From: Gemmataceae bacterium
GTDB taxonomy: Bacteria; Planctomycetota; Planctomycetia; Gemmatales; Gemmataceae
DNA length: 6,976 nt
NCBI GenBank assembly: GCA_947490035.1
Contig: CANLGS010000212.1
Location: 1-6,976 of the forward strand
Direction: 5' to 3'
In this document: positions 1 to 5,740 of the stretch, piece by piece
How the letters are laid out: each line of letters opens with the position of its first letter
How positions within the stretch are numbered: position 1 is the stretch's first letter
Position numbers and translations under genes: made by a program
The notes under the pieces: model-generated
Seen by the model: only the letters and a program-made list of their open reading frames with translations
Database searches by the model: none
Told to the model about the DNA's origin: nothing

Positions 1-717
1 CCACAAGTCTGCCGCTTGCACTTCCGGCAGGATCGGCGACACCAACCCCAACTCGCGCAGCAACTCCAGGCCGCGCGCGCGGTTCGGGTGAACGAGCAAC
101 TTCCGCAGTTCCTCCGCGATCCGCTCCGCCGACACCACCTGTATCTGCGCGGCCATTTTCTTCGCGGCGGCGTGCGTCGCGGCGTCGATTGTCAGCGCGA
201 ACCGCGTCGCCATGCGCGCGGCGCGGAGGATGCGGAGTTTGTCCTCGGTGAAACGCTCGGTTGGGTCGCCGATGGCGCGGAGAAGCTTTGCGTCGAGGTC
301 GGCGCGCCCGCCGACGAAGTCGATGAGTTCGGCCTTCAGCGGGTCGAAGAACATGCCGTTGATGGTGAAGTCGCGGCGCTTCGCGTCCTCTTCCGGCGAC
401 GAGTACGTGACCGTGTCCGGGCGCCGGCCGTCGGTGTAGGTGCCGTCGGCGCGGAACGTCGCGACTTCGACCGTGAGCCACTCGCCGTTGTCGCCGCGCG
501 GCCCTATGACCTGAACGACGCCGAAGTGCGCGCCGATCTCGTTCCGCTTGCGGAACAGCGGGCGCAGTTGCTCCGGGCGCGCGGAGGTCGCCACATCGTA
601 GTCGTGCGGCGTGAGGCCGAGCAGCTCGTCGCGCACGCACCCGCCGGCCCAGAGTGCCGCGAACCCGGCCTTCTGGAGCGTGCGAACAACGTCGAGTGCG
701 AACTCGCGGTCAGTCAT
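1..717 (-). CDS. cca: CCA-adding tRNA nucleotidyltransferase / poly(A) polymerase family protein, N-terminal part (C-terminus beyond the window)
   Basis: Reading from the ATG at 717 to the window edge gives 239 codons with no stop, so the C-terminus is missing. The protein belongs to the class II nucleotidyltransferases, cytoplasmic enzymes that add or repair the CCA end of tRNA or add poly(A) tails. Visible in order: the glycine-rich head motif GGCVRDELLG (25-34), the metal-binding DxD in HDYDVATSARPEQ (D39, D41), a likely third carboxylate in TVEVATFR (E84), RRDFTINGMFFDP (114-126), the neck motif D signature EDKLRILRAAR (158-168, where E158, D159 and R162 fit EDxxR, the template that selects ATP/CTP), and ERIAEEL (198-204). 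The start fits because the family homology begins within a few residues of this ATG. There is no clear Shine-Dalgarno sequence. It lies 61 nt downstream of the zinc-ribbon gene. The head and neck alone do not separate a CCA-adding enzyme from an A-adding enzyme or poly(A) polymerase, so the symbol is provisional. No HD domain is visible in the part present. Confidence 0.9.
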   Translation of the reverse strand, partial: MTDREFALDVVRTLQKAGFAALWAGGCVRDELLGLTPHDYDVATSARPEQLRPLFRKRNEIGAHFGVVQVIGPRGDNGEWLTVEVATFRADGTYTDGRRPDTVTYSSPEEDAKRRDFTINGMFFDPLKAELIDFVGGRADLDAKLLRAIGDPTERFTEDKLRILRAARMATRFALTIDAATHAAAKKMAAQIQVVSAERIAEELRKLLVHPNRARGLELLRELGLVSPILPEVQAADLW

Positions 718-778
718 ATCTGACAGGATAGCGGAAGTGCGCTTGCGGTTCGCCGCGTCTGAAGGTGGCGGGCGGGGT

Positions 779-2428
779 TTACTGCGGCAGCCGGATGTCG
801 GCGCCCTTGAAGTCCACGCCGATGACCGCGGTCACGGGCACGTCCTTCCCCTTGTACTCGATCAGCCCGCGGCGCACCTGCACGCGCCACTGTAGCTGCT
901 CCTTCGCGGCCTCCGCGGTGCGCACCAGTTCCAGGTTTCCCTCGGTGAACACCACGTACTCGCGGCTCTCGTTCGGCCGCAGCGGGGTCGCGTCGTTGGC
1001 CTGCTGCACCTCGATCTTCTTCTTGTACTTGCTCGCCAGCGGCCACTCGATCTCGCCGCCCGCGTACACCTTCGGCCCGACGACGAGGCGCGTGATCGGC
1101 TGGTCGGCCTTGGTCGCGCGGCGGGTGAACGCCGGGTCTACCGGGAAGATGGGCAGGTCGCCGGTGTTCTTGATGTCGAGCGTCAGCACCAGCGCCGGCG
1201 CGGTCTTGGTCGTGACGGGCTTTTCCTTCTGGTCGCTCCCCTCGATCTTGAGGAGCAGGGCGCGCTTCTCGACGCGCAGCGGTTGCACCTCAAGTTGGCC
1301 GATGACGACTTTCCCGCCGAGCGGGGCGCGCTGCGCGGCGGGCAGTTCGCCGTCCACCGCGAAGTTGACCCGGCTCACCTTCTTCCGGCTGACGGGGTCG
1401 AACTCACCGAAGTTGTCGGGGATGGTAGACAGCGGGTGCCCGGTGTCGGACGCGCCGCCGGACTTGAAGAACAGCCCGTACACCGCGAGCGCGGTCGCGA
1501 GCAGCGCGTAGCCGCCCAGCACAACAAGGGCGATGGTCTTCAGTCCACCGCCATCGGAAGACGCGGGGCGCGCCCGTCCGGCGCGGGCGGGCTTCTCGTC
1601 GGGGTCTTCGTCGCGTTGTTTCGTGCGCGGCGGTGCGGGTAGTTCGTCGGGCAATTCCGCGGCCGAGTCGATGGTCGGCTTCTCGAACTTAACCGGGACC
1701 GGCATCGGCACGGTTGAAGGGTCGGTCTCGAAGTCGGCGAACGGGTTCCCCCCGACAGCGACTGGCGCCGGCGCAACCGGTCGCGGGGGCGGGGGCGCCG
1801 CTTGCGGCTTCGCGACCGGCACCGGCACCGGCTTCTGCGGAAGCGACGGCGTCATTCCCCCCGTGTCGAAATCGCCGAACGGGTTCGGCAGTTGCGTCGC
1901 CGCGGCAGGTGCCGGAGCGGGAGCAGGAGCGGGCGCCGGTGCTGGTGCCACGTTGGGCGGAAGGTCGAAGACGGTCGCGGTGACCATCGGTTGCGTGACC
2001 TGAACGGGTGCGGGCGGTTTCGGCCTCTGGCCGAAGCCGAACGGGTCGTCGGGAATCGGTGCGGTCGCGTTGGCCGTGTCGGGTTCGGGCGGGGCAGGGG
2101 GCAGGGGTTCGAGCGGGAACGTGATGAGCCGCGCGCCCGGCTGCGACCCGAACACCTCGTCGTCGGACTCGTCCGGCTCGCTGAGGATGCTGTCGGCGCC
2201 CTCTTTCTTGGGCGGTATGTTGAATGGCCGCAGTTCCGGTTCCGTCGGCGGCATCACGACGACGACCGGCGCGGGTGCGGGGGGCGCGGGCGGGTTGCCG
2301 GCGTTGACCGGCGCGACGACCACTTGTTTGCAGTGCGGGCAGCGGACCTGCCGCCCGAGCAGTTCGGCGAGCACGCCCATGCGGCGCGTGCAGAACGGGC
2401 ACGGGAACGTGACGGGTTGTGACGACAT
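779..2428 (-). CDS. Membrane protein with N-terminal zinc ribbon, Pro/Ala-rich linker, one transmembrane helix and beta-rich C-terminal domain; function unknown
   Basis: 549 residues, ATG at 2428, TAA at 781-779. Residues 7-40 form a zinc ribbon with two CxxC knuckles (C10/C13 and C30/C33), of the MJ0042-like style common at the N-termini of planctomycete proteins. Residues 41-295 are low-complexity and rich in Pro, Ala and acidic residues, with an Ala-Pro run at 161-174 and two near-identical motifs NPFGDFDT (182-189) and NPFADFET (228-235). A single hydrophobic helix spans about 297-321 (core ALVVLGGYALLATALAVYGL). It is preceded by a basic stretch (KPARAGRARP), so by the positive-inside rule the N-terminus is cytoplasmic and the C-terminus outside. 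Residues 345-549 alternate polar and hydrophobic strands (for example APALVLTLDIKNTGDLPIF), which suggests an immunoglobulin-like beta sandwich. I do not recognise a named family. No catalytic motif is visible. The ribosome site is weak. The gene could form its own unit or follow the Hsp70-like gene 116 nt upstream. Confidence 0.85.
   Translation of the reverse strand: MSSQPVTFPCPFCTRRMGVLAELLGRQVRCPHCKQVVVAPVNAGNPPAPPAPAPVVVVMPPTEPELRPFNIPPKKEGADSILSEPDESDDEVFGSQPGARLITFPLEPLPPAPPEPDTANATAPIPDDPFGFGQRPKPPAPVQVTQPMVTATVFDLPPNVAPAPAPAPAPAPAPAAATQLPNPFGDFDTGGMTPSLPQKPVPVPVAKPQAAPPPPRPVAPAPVAVGGNPFADFETDPSTVPMPVPVKFEKPTIDSAAELPDELPAPPRTKQRDEDPDEKPARAGRARPASSDGGGLKTIALVVLGGYALLATALAVYGLFFKSGGASDTGHPLSTIPDNFGEFDPVSRKKVSRVNFAVDGELPAAQRAPLGGKVVIGQLEVQPLRVEKRALLLKIEGSDQKEKPVTTKTAPALVLTLDIKNTGDLPIFPVDPAFTRRATKADQPITRLVVGPKVYAGGEIEWPLASKYKKKIEVQQANDATPLRPNESREYVVFTEGNLELVRTAEAAKEQLQWRVQVRRGLIEYKGKDVPVTAVIGVDFKGADIRLPQ
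1724..1747 (-). repeat. NPF[G/A]DF[D/E]T motif, copy 2
   Basis: Encodes NPFADFET (residues 228-235 of the zinc-ribbon membrane protein), the partner of the copy at 1862-1885. The two octapeptides share N-P-F-x-D-F-x-T, with conservative changes (G/A and D/E) at the other positions. Confidence 0.75.
1862..1885 (-). repeat. NPF[G/A]DF[D/E]T motif, copy 1
   Basis: Encodes NPFGDFDT (residues 182-189 of the zinc-ribbon membrane protein). The copy at 1724-1747 differs at only two residues, and the surrounding linker is otherwise unrelated low-complexity sequence. A weaker relative, DDPFGFG, is encoded near 2030-2053. Confidence 0.75.
1907..1948 (-). repeat. Ala-Pro dipeptide run in the zinc-ribbon membrane protein
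   Basis: This stretch encodes seven consecutive Ala-Pro dipeptides (residues 161-174 of the 779-2428 protein). Codons for the same residue vary along the run, so it is a conserved amino-acid pattern rather than a fresh perfect DNA microsatellite. Such runs form extended, semi-rigid linkers. Confidence 0.8.
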
Positions 2429-2488
2429 GGTGGTGAATAGGGGAGTGTGTTCGCACCGCCCGGCGGACCGCGCCGGCGTCCAGAGCGA

Positions 2489-2517
2489 ATGGTACGCCCG
2501 AACCGCCCCGCACGCAA
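2489..2517 (-). promoter_or_regulatory. Weak sigma-70-like promoter candidate upstream of the zinc-ribbon gene
   Basis: On the minus strand a -35-like TTGCGT (2517-2512) is separated by exactly 17 nt from a -10-like TACCAT (2494-2489), about 60 nt before the ATG at 2428. The hexamers match the consensus at only 3/6 and 4/6 positions, so this may be chance. It is the best candidate I found in the 116-nt gap after the Hsp70-like gene. Confidence 0.2.
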
Positions 2518-2524
2518 ACCCAAC

Positions 2525-2544
2525 CCGCGCGCGGCCGGGCGCGG
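2525..2544 (-). terminator. GC-rich hairpin just after the Hsp70-like stop codon, possible terminator
   Basis: Directly after the TGA at 2547-2545, arms 2544-2539 (CCGCGC) and 2530-2525 (GCGCGG) are perfectly complementary over 6 bp around an 8-nt GC-rich loop. The sequence after it on the minus strand (GTTGGGTTTG) is only mildly T-rich, so an intrinsic terminator is possible but unproven. If real, it would end the GrpE-like/Hsp70-like transcript and make the zinc-ribbon gene a separate unit. Confidence 0.35.
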
Positions 2545-3978
2545 TCAGTAATACGCCTTCTCGAAGTAGATACTTGCCCCGCCCAGCGCGCTGCCGCCGC
2601 GGGCGAGTTTGTCGTCGAGCGGATCGACCGGCGGGCCGGCTTTCGACTTCTTCAGGCCGGGCGCGTGCGTCTTCACGAACGTGCCGCCGGGTGCCTGTGC
2701 TGCGGCCGCGATGAGCGCGTCGCGAACCGCGGGGATGCTGCTACCGCCGCCCGTCAGGATCAACTCTTGCATCGACGCTGGGCCGAGCTGCTGGCAGAAC
2801 GCGGCGGTTTCGTCGGTGAGCCGCCTCGCGAAGTCGGAAAGACCAGATCGGACCGCGTCGCGGTCGGCGTCGCCGCCGAGGACGCGCCGATCGGGAAGCC
2901 GGTAGCCGGTTTCGTCGGTGTAGGCGCTCACCTGGAACGCCGAGAAATCGCGTCGGGAGAGTCCGTCGAGCGCCGCGCGCTTGTCTTCGGGCAGCGCGCC
3001 ACGTACCGCCGCGTCGAGGTTCGTCACGCCATGTTCGACGGAGTGCTGGACGATCCCGAAGCCCGCGCCGGCAGACGAGTCCGCGGGCTTTCCCCCGGTA
3101 TCGACGGTGAGGGCCGCGAAGTCGGTGGTGAACGCGCCCACGTCGATGACGAGTGCGCGATAGGTAGGATGGTAGGCGTCGCCTTTCAACACCGTGACGA
3201 GCGGCCCTTTGCTGAACATTTCGCCGAGGTTGACCTGTTTCTTTCGGGTCAGCGCGTTCGCGGCTTTCGTCAACACGCCGACCGCGTTGGATTCGGGTTC
3301 GGCCACGAACAACCGCCCGTCGAGCTTCCACTTGGTCAGGCTGAGTGCCTCTCGCAACCGCTGGCAGCCGGGGTGTTGGTCGAGATCGGTCCCGGTGCCG
3401 AGGACCGGCACGGCGACGCGCAGCGGAATGCTCTTGTAGTCCAGTGCGGTGTGCGGCAGTTTCTCGCAGGCTTCCATCACCCGCTCGCGGAGCCACTCAA
3501 AATAGTAGTAGACGACGTTCTTCGCCCGCTCCTGTTTGCTGACTCCGGCGGACGCGGGGCGATCCCCGCCCGCGCCGAACATGGCCTTCGCGGAGCCGAC
3601 CATCGTGCGCAGTCCGGCGACCCAAGCGGGCAGCACGCTGTACTTGGCGGCCAGCGCCTCGAACTCTTCGGACTGGAGGAGGGCGTCGAGCGGGTGCGCG
3701 CCGGGCGCTTCAACTTCGGGCGGTGCGAACAAGTCCTTCTTGAAGTTCGAGTACACCGCGATCTTGCCGCCGGGCTTGATGCCCGCAGCCTTCTCGCCGT
3801 ATTCGAGGTCGGGCTTCTGGCGTCCGCTGCTCCAGTCGGCCGCGACGACGGTCGGCGCCCAGAAGTCGCGCGCGGACGTGGTGAAGGACACGAGGTTGGC
3901 CGTTTCTTGGGCCGCCGTGCGAAGAGCGACCTTCGTGTAGGCAGCCCCGAAGTCAACGCAGAAGACTCGTTCCGACAT
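2545..3978 (-). CDS. Divergent Hsp70-like (actin-fold) ATPase without a substrate-binding domain
   Basis: 477 residues from the ATG at 3978, TGA at 2547-2545. The five ATP-site elements of the Hsp70/actin superfamily appear in order: phosphate 1 VDFGAAYTKVAL (8-19, D9 and G11), connect 1 AEPESNAVGVL (226-236), phosphate 2 VIDVGAFTTDFAAL (277-290, D279, G281, T284, D286), the adenosine motif LILTGGGSSIPAVRDAL (406-422), and connect 2 GGSALGGASIYF (461-472). APTVVAADW (41-49) and YGEKA (60-64) match the Hsp70 segment that pairs a proline-started strand with a G-E-A turn. DnaK is about 640 residues with a peptide-binding beta sandwich and lid; here the chain ends right after the ATPase fold, so it cannot be a standard chaperone. 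A GTG at 3990 in the same frame is a worse start: the GAGG ribosome site sits 6 nt before the ATG at 3978. It follows the GrpE-like gene by 8 nt, suggesting translational coupling and a shared complex. I infer a dedicated regulatory or assembly ATPase; FtsA/PilM-type roles are a weaker alternative. Confidence 0.9.
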   Translation of the reverse strand: MSERVFCVDFGAAYTKVALRTAAQETANLVSFTTSARDFWAPTVVAADWSSGRQKPDLEYGEKAAGIKPGGKIAVYSNFKKDLFAPPEVEAPGAHPLDALLQSEEFEALAAKYSVLPAWVAGLRTMVGSAKAMFGAGGDRPASAGVSKQERAKNVVYYYFEWLRERVMEACEKLPHTALDYKSIPLRVAVPVLGTGTDLDQHPGCQRLREALSLTKWKLDGRLFVAEPESNAVGVLTKAANALTRKKQVNLGEMFSKGPLVTVLKGDAYHPTYRALVIDVGAFTTDFAALTVDTGGKPADSSAGAGFGIVQHSVEHGVTNLDAAVRGALPEDKRAALDGLSRRDFSAFQVSAYTDETGYRLPDRRVLGGDADRDAVRSGLSDFARRLTDETAAFCQQLGPASMQELILTGGGSSIPAVRDALIAAAAQAPGGTFVKTHAPGLKKSKAGPPVDPLDDKLARGGSALGGASIYFEKAYY

Positions 3979-3981
3979 TGC

Positions 3982-3988
3982 CCACCTC
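3982..3988 (-). promoter_or_regulatory. Ribosome binding site that sets the Hsp70-like start
   Basis: GAGGTGG on the minus strand places its GAGG core 6 nt before the ATG at 3978 and overlaps the TGA (3989-3987) of the upstream GrpE-like gene. Ribosomes finishing the first gene would be positioned to start the second. It also argues against the GTG at 3990, which lies upstream of this site. Confidence 0.75.
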
Positions 3989-4994
3989 ACGCCTTTTCGA
4001 CTGCCGCTTTGAGCGCGACGTAATCTTCGTCATCCACTTTCAACAGCCAACCGGGGCGCACGACGCGCACCGCCCCGTTGGTGAACACCGGCGCGCCGCA
4101 CTCGTGCAACCGGCCGTCGAACGCGACCTTCGCCCCTGCTTCGCCGATCATCTTCATACCGCGGATATTCCAGATGGCGGTTTCGAGGTAGTCGCGCCCC
4201 TCGTCCTTCTTCTCGTCCCAAGCGTCGCGCCAAGCCGACGCGAGCCGTTCCGCGGTATACCGGCGGAAGTCCTTCTCCTCGTCCGTTCGAGGTTCCGGCG
4301 CAGTGCCTGTTGACTTCGTCGCGGGTTTCGCGTTCGGCTGAGGGAGCGTCGCGGGCGGTTCATCGTCCGCGGTCGCGTCTGGCGCTTCAATTGCGGCTTC
4401 CATCTTGGCGACTGTAACCACCAACCCGTCGATCATGGCTTGGTGCATCGCACGCTCGCGCTCCAGTCGCGCGACCGCCGACCGATACAGCGCGAGTGAA
4501 TCGCGCGAGCGCTGGAGTTCGGACTGCGCCGCTCGCTTCGCCCGTTCGTTCGCTGCGCGCTCTGCTTCCGCATCAAGCGCGATGAGAGCGGCTGAGAATA
4601 CTTCCGCGTTCGGGCCGGACGTTCGACGATTCAGCGCGGAACGCAGTTCCTCGCGCCCGGCCGCGGGCAAGGTCGCTGCGTACCCGTTCACCCGCGCGAC
4701 GACCTCCGCGGGTGGAGACAGTTCGAGCAACCGCACGAATCCGGTGGCGGTCAGCGCGCCCGTTTTGCCGGCCTGCGTGAGGAGCGGTTCATTCGCCTTC
4801 GTGCACTCCGCGATCGCCGCTTCGTGGTTGTCTTCCTTCGTGCTGAACAGGGCCGCCGGGGTCGCGCCTTTCCAACTCGCGTTCGGCTTCGTCGCGGCCG
4901 TGGCGAGCGCGTGCAGCACGAGTTCCTGGACCGACTTCGGTGGCTTAGGTGCTAGCTTCGCACGCGGTTTCTTTTGCTTGGTTTCGTCGGCCAT
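3987..4994 (-). CDS. GrpE-like protein with long coiled coil and an extra N-terminal domain; predicted partner of the adjacent Hsp70-like ATPase
   Basis: 335 residues from the ATG at 4994, TGA at 3989-3987. Layout: a basic Lys/Pro tail (1-20); a helical domain (about 21-125) whose pattern, with LLTQAGKTGALTATGFVRLL at 71-90, vaguely recalls a winged helix; a long charged Ala/Glu/Arg coiled coil (about 135-204); a Pro/Thr/Ala linker (205-237); a helix (about 238-275); and a C-terminal segment IRGMKMIGEAGAKV (277-290), FDGRLHE (292-298), VRVVRPGW (309-316). This matches the GrpE beta domain in spacing: a G-x-x-x-I-G turn, the F-D-x-x-x-H-E motif and the V-x-x-x-x-P-G-aromatic strand. In GrpE this part opens the DnaK nucleotide cleft. 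GrpE is normally about 170-210 residues with no such N-terminal domain, and the usual strands after P-G-Y are replaced by a short acidic/helical tail. An ATG two codons upstream (5000) is possible, but the GAGG site at 5006-5003 is 2 nt from it and 8 nt from 4994. I infer a nucleotide-exchange factor or adaptor for the next gene; the N-terminal domain is unassigned. Confidence 0.85.
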   Translation of the reverse strand: MADETKQKKPRAKLAPKPPKSVQELVLHALATAATKPNASWKGATPAALFSTKEDNHEAAIAECTKANEPLLTQAGKTGALTATGFVRLLELSPPAEVVARVNGYAATLPAAGREELRSALNRRTSGPNAEVFSAALIALDAEAERAANERAKRAAQSELQRSRDSLALYRSAVARLERERAMHQAMIDGLVVTVAKMEAAIEAPDATADDEPPATLPQPNAKPATKSTGTAPEPRTDEEKDFRRYTAERLASAWRDAWDEKKDEGRDYLETAIWNIRGMKMIGEAGAKVAFDGRLHECGAPVFTNGAVRVVRPGWLLKVDDEDYVALKAAVEKA

Positions 4995-5000
4995 GTCCAT

Positions 5001-5152
5001 GCCCTCACTGTCGGGAGTGTATCTGCCCCACGCGGCGCACGGAAGCGCTTTCCGGTCTTACTTGGAATGCCCGATTCGTGCGGTCGCTACAACTGGTGCA
5101 ACCTGCACCGCGTCGGCTGAAGACGTGAGTATAGAAGCGTTCGCGGTGCGGG
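5001..5152 (-). other. Gap between hisB and the GrpE-like gene, with inverted repeats and weak promoter-like elements
   Basis: No coding signal seen. On the minus strand, arm A (5149-5142, GCACCGCG) is perfectly complementary over 8 nt to arm B (5112-5105), and the end of arm B (5109-5104, GGTGCA) is complementary over 6 nt to arm C (5100-5095, TGCACC) across a 3-nt loop, so A:B and B:C pairings exclude each other. A further hairpin has 5-bp arms 5054-5050/5044-5040 (CGGAA/TTCCG). No U-tract follows any of them. Promoter-like hexamers are TATACT (5133-5128, 5/6 to a -10 but without a recognisable -35) and TACACT (5021-5016, 4/6). A promoter for the GrpE-like/Hsp70-like pair probably lies here, since the gap is wider than the others. 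Confidence 0.3.
5002..5006 (-). promoter_or_regulatory. Ribosome binding site of the GrpE-like gene
   Basis: GAGGG on the minus strand. It is 8 nt (from the GAGG core) before the ATG at 4994 but only 2 nt before the ATG at 5000, so it favours the inner start. Confidence 0.6.
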
Positions 5153-5740
5153 CTAGAGAACGCCCTTCGTGGACGGCACGCCGCTGGCGCGCGGGTCCGG
5201 CTCCACCGCGGCGCGCAACGCGCGGGCGCACGCCTTGAAGATCGCTTCCACGATGTGGTGCGTGTTCCGCCCGTGGTGCAACATCACGTGCAGGTTGAAA
5301 ACGCCCGCGGAACTCGCGGCCCGCCAGAACTCTTCGGCCAGTTGCGACGAGAACGTGCCGAGCGTTTCCAGCGGCACATCGGCGCGCCACACGAGGTACG
5401 GCCGGCCGCTCAGATCGACCGCGGCCGTCGCGAGCGTGTCGTCCATCGGCAGCGTGGAGTCCCCGAACCGCCGGATACCGGCTTTGTCGCCGAGAGCCTG
5501 CACGAGCGCTTTCCCAAAGCAGATGCCGACATCCTCGACGGTGTGGTGCGCGTCGATGTGCGTATCGCCCTTGCACGTCACATTGAGGTCGAAGAGGCCG
5601 TGTTTCGCGATGTGCGTGAGCATGTGATCGAAGAAGCCGACGCCGGTGCGTAGCTCCGACGCGCCGGTGCCGTCGAGGTTCAGCGCGAGGTCGATCTCCG
5701 TCTCGGCCGTCTTGCGTTCGATGCGTGCGGTGCGTGCCAT
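5153..5740 (-). CDS. hisB: Imidazoleglycerol-phosphate dehydratase
   Basis: 195 residues, ATG at 5740, TAG at 5155-5153. This cytoplasmic enzyme converts imidazole glycerol-phosphate to imidazole acetol-phosphate (histidine biosynthesis), using two manganese ions per site bound by His/Glu motifs. Those motifs are present: FFDHMLTHIAKHG (36-48), HHTVED (65-70, with H65, H66 and E69) and NTHHIVEAIFKA (159-170, with H161, H162, E165). PMDDTLATAAVDLSGRPY (98-115) and the characteristic C-terminal PSTKGVL (189-195) also fit. The length is that of the single-function enzyme, with no fused histidinol-phosphatase domain as in E. coli HisB, so that phosphatase must be encoded elsewhere. The frame stays open upstream to about 5935, but that part lies inside hisC; the real start is the ATG sharing one base with the hisC stop (TGATG), implying translational coupling. 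No separate Shine-Dalgarno sequence is evident. Confidence 0.97.
   Translation of the reverse strand: MARTARIERKTAETEIDLALNLDGTGASELRTGVGFFDHMLTHIAKHGLFDLNVTCKGDTHIDAHHTVEDVGICFGKALVQALGDKAGIRRFGDSTLPMDDTLATAAVDLSGRPYLVWRADVPLETLGTFSSQLAEEFWRAASSAGVFNLHVMLHHGRNTHHIVEAIFKACARALRAAVEPDPRASGVPSTKGVL

Noticed and set aside
16..723. 235-residue plus-strand open frame
   Set aside because: It is antisense to the cca-family gene, whose minus-strand translation carries all the expected motifs. The product is Arg/Ala/Val-rich without any recognisable domain.
745..756. Small hairpin (4-bp arms, 4-nt loop) between the zinc-ribbon gene and cca
   Set aside because: Too short a stem, with no U-tract; expected by chance at this GC content.
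1907..1948. Possible slippage-prone microsatellite in the Ala-Pro run
   Set aside because: Codons vary through the run, so it is not a perfect DNA repeat likely to slip.
1689..2513. 274-residue minus-strand open frame overlapping the zinc-ribbon gene
   Set aside because: It is the same strand in another frame. Its Arg/Thr-rich product is a frame-shifted reading of the Pro/Ala linker, while the 779-2428 frame has a zinc ribbon and a membrane helix.
3979..3990. GTG start for the Hsp70-like gene adding four residues
   Set aside because: The Shine-Dalgarno sequence GAGGTGG lies downstream of that GTG and is well placed for the ATG at 3978.
2665..4023. 452-residue plus-strand open frame
   Set aside because: It is antisense to the Hsp70-like gene. 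Its long length follows from high GC, and its product shows no domain.
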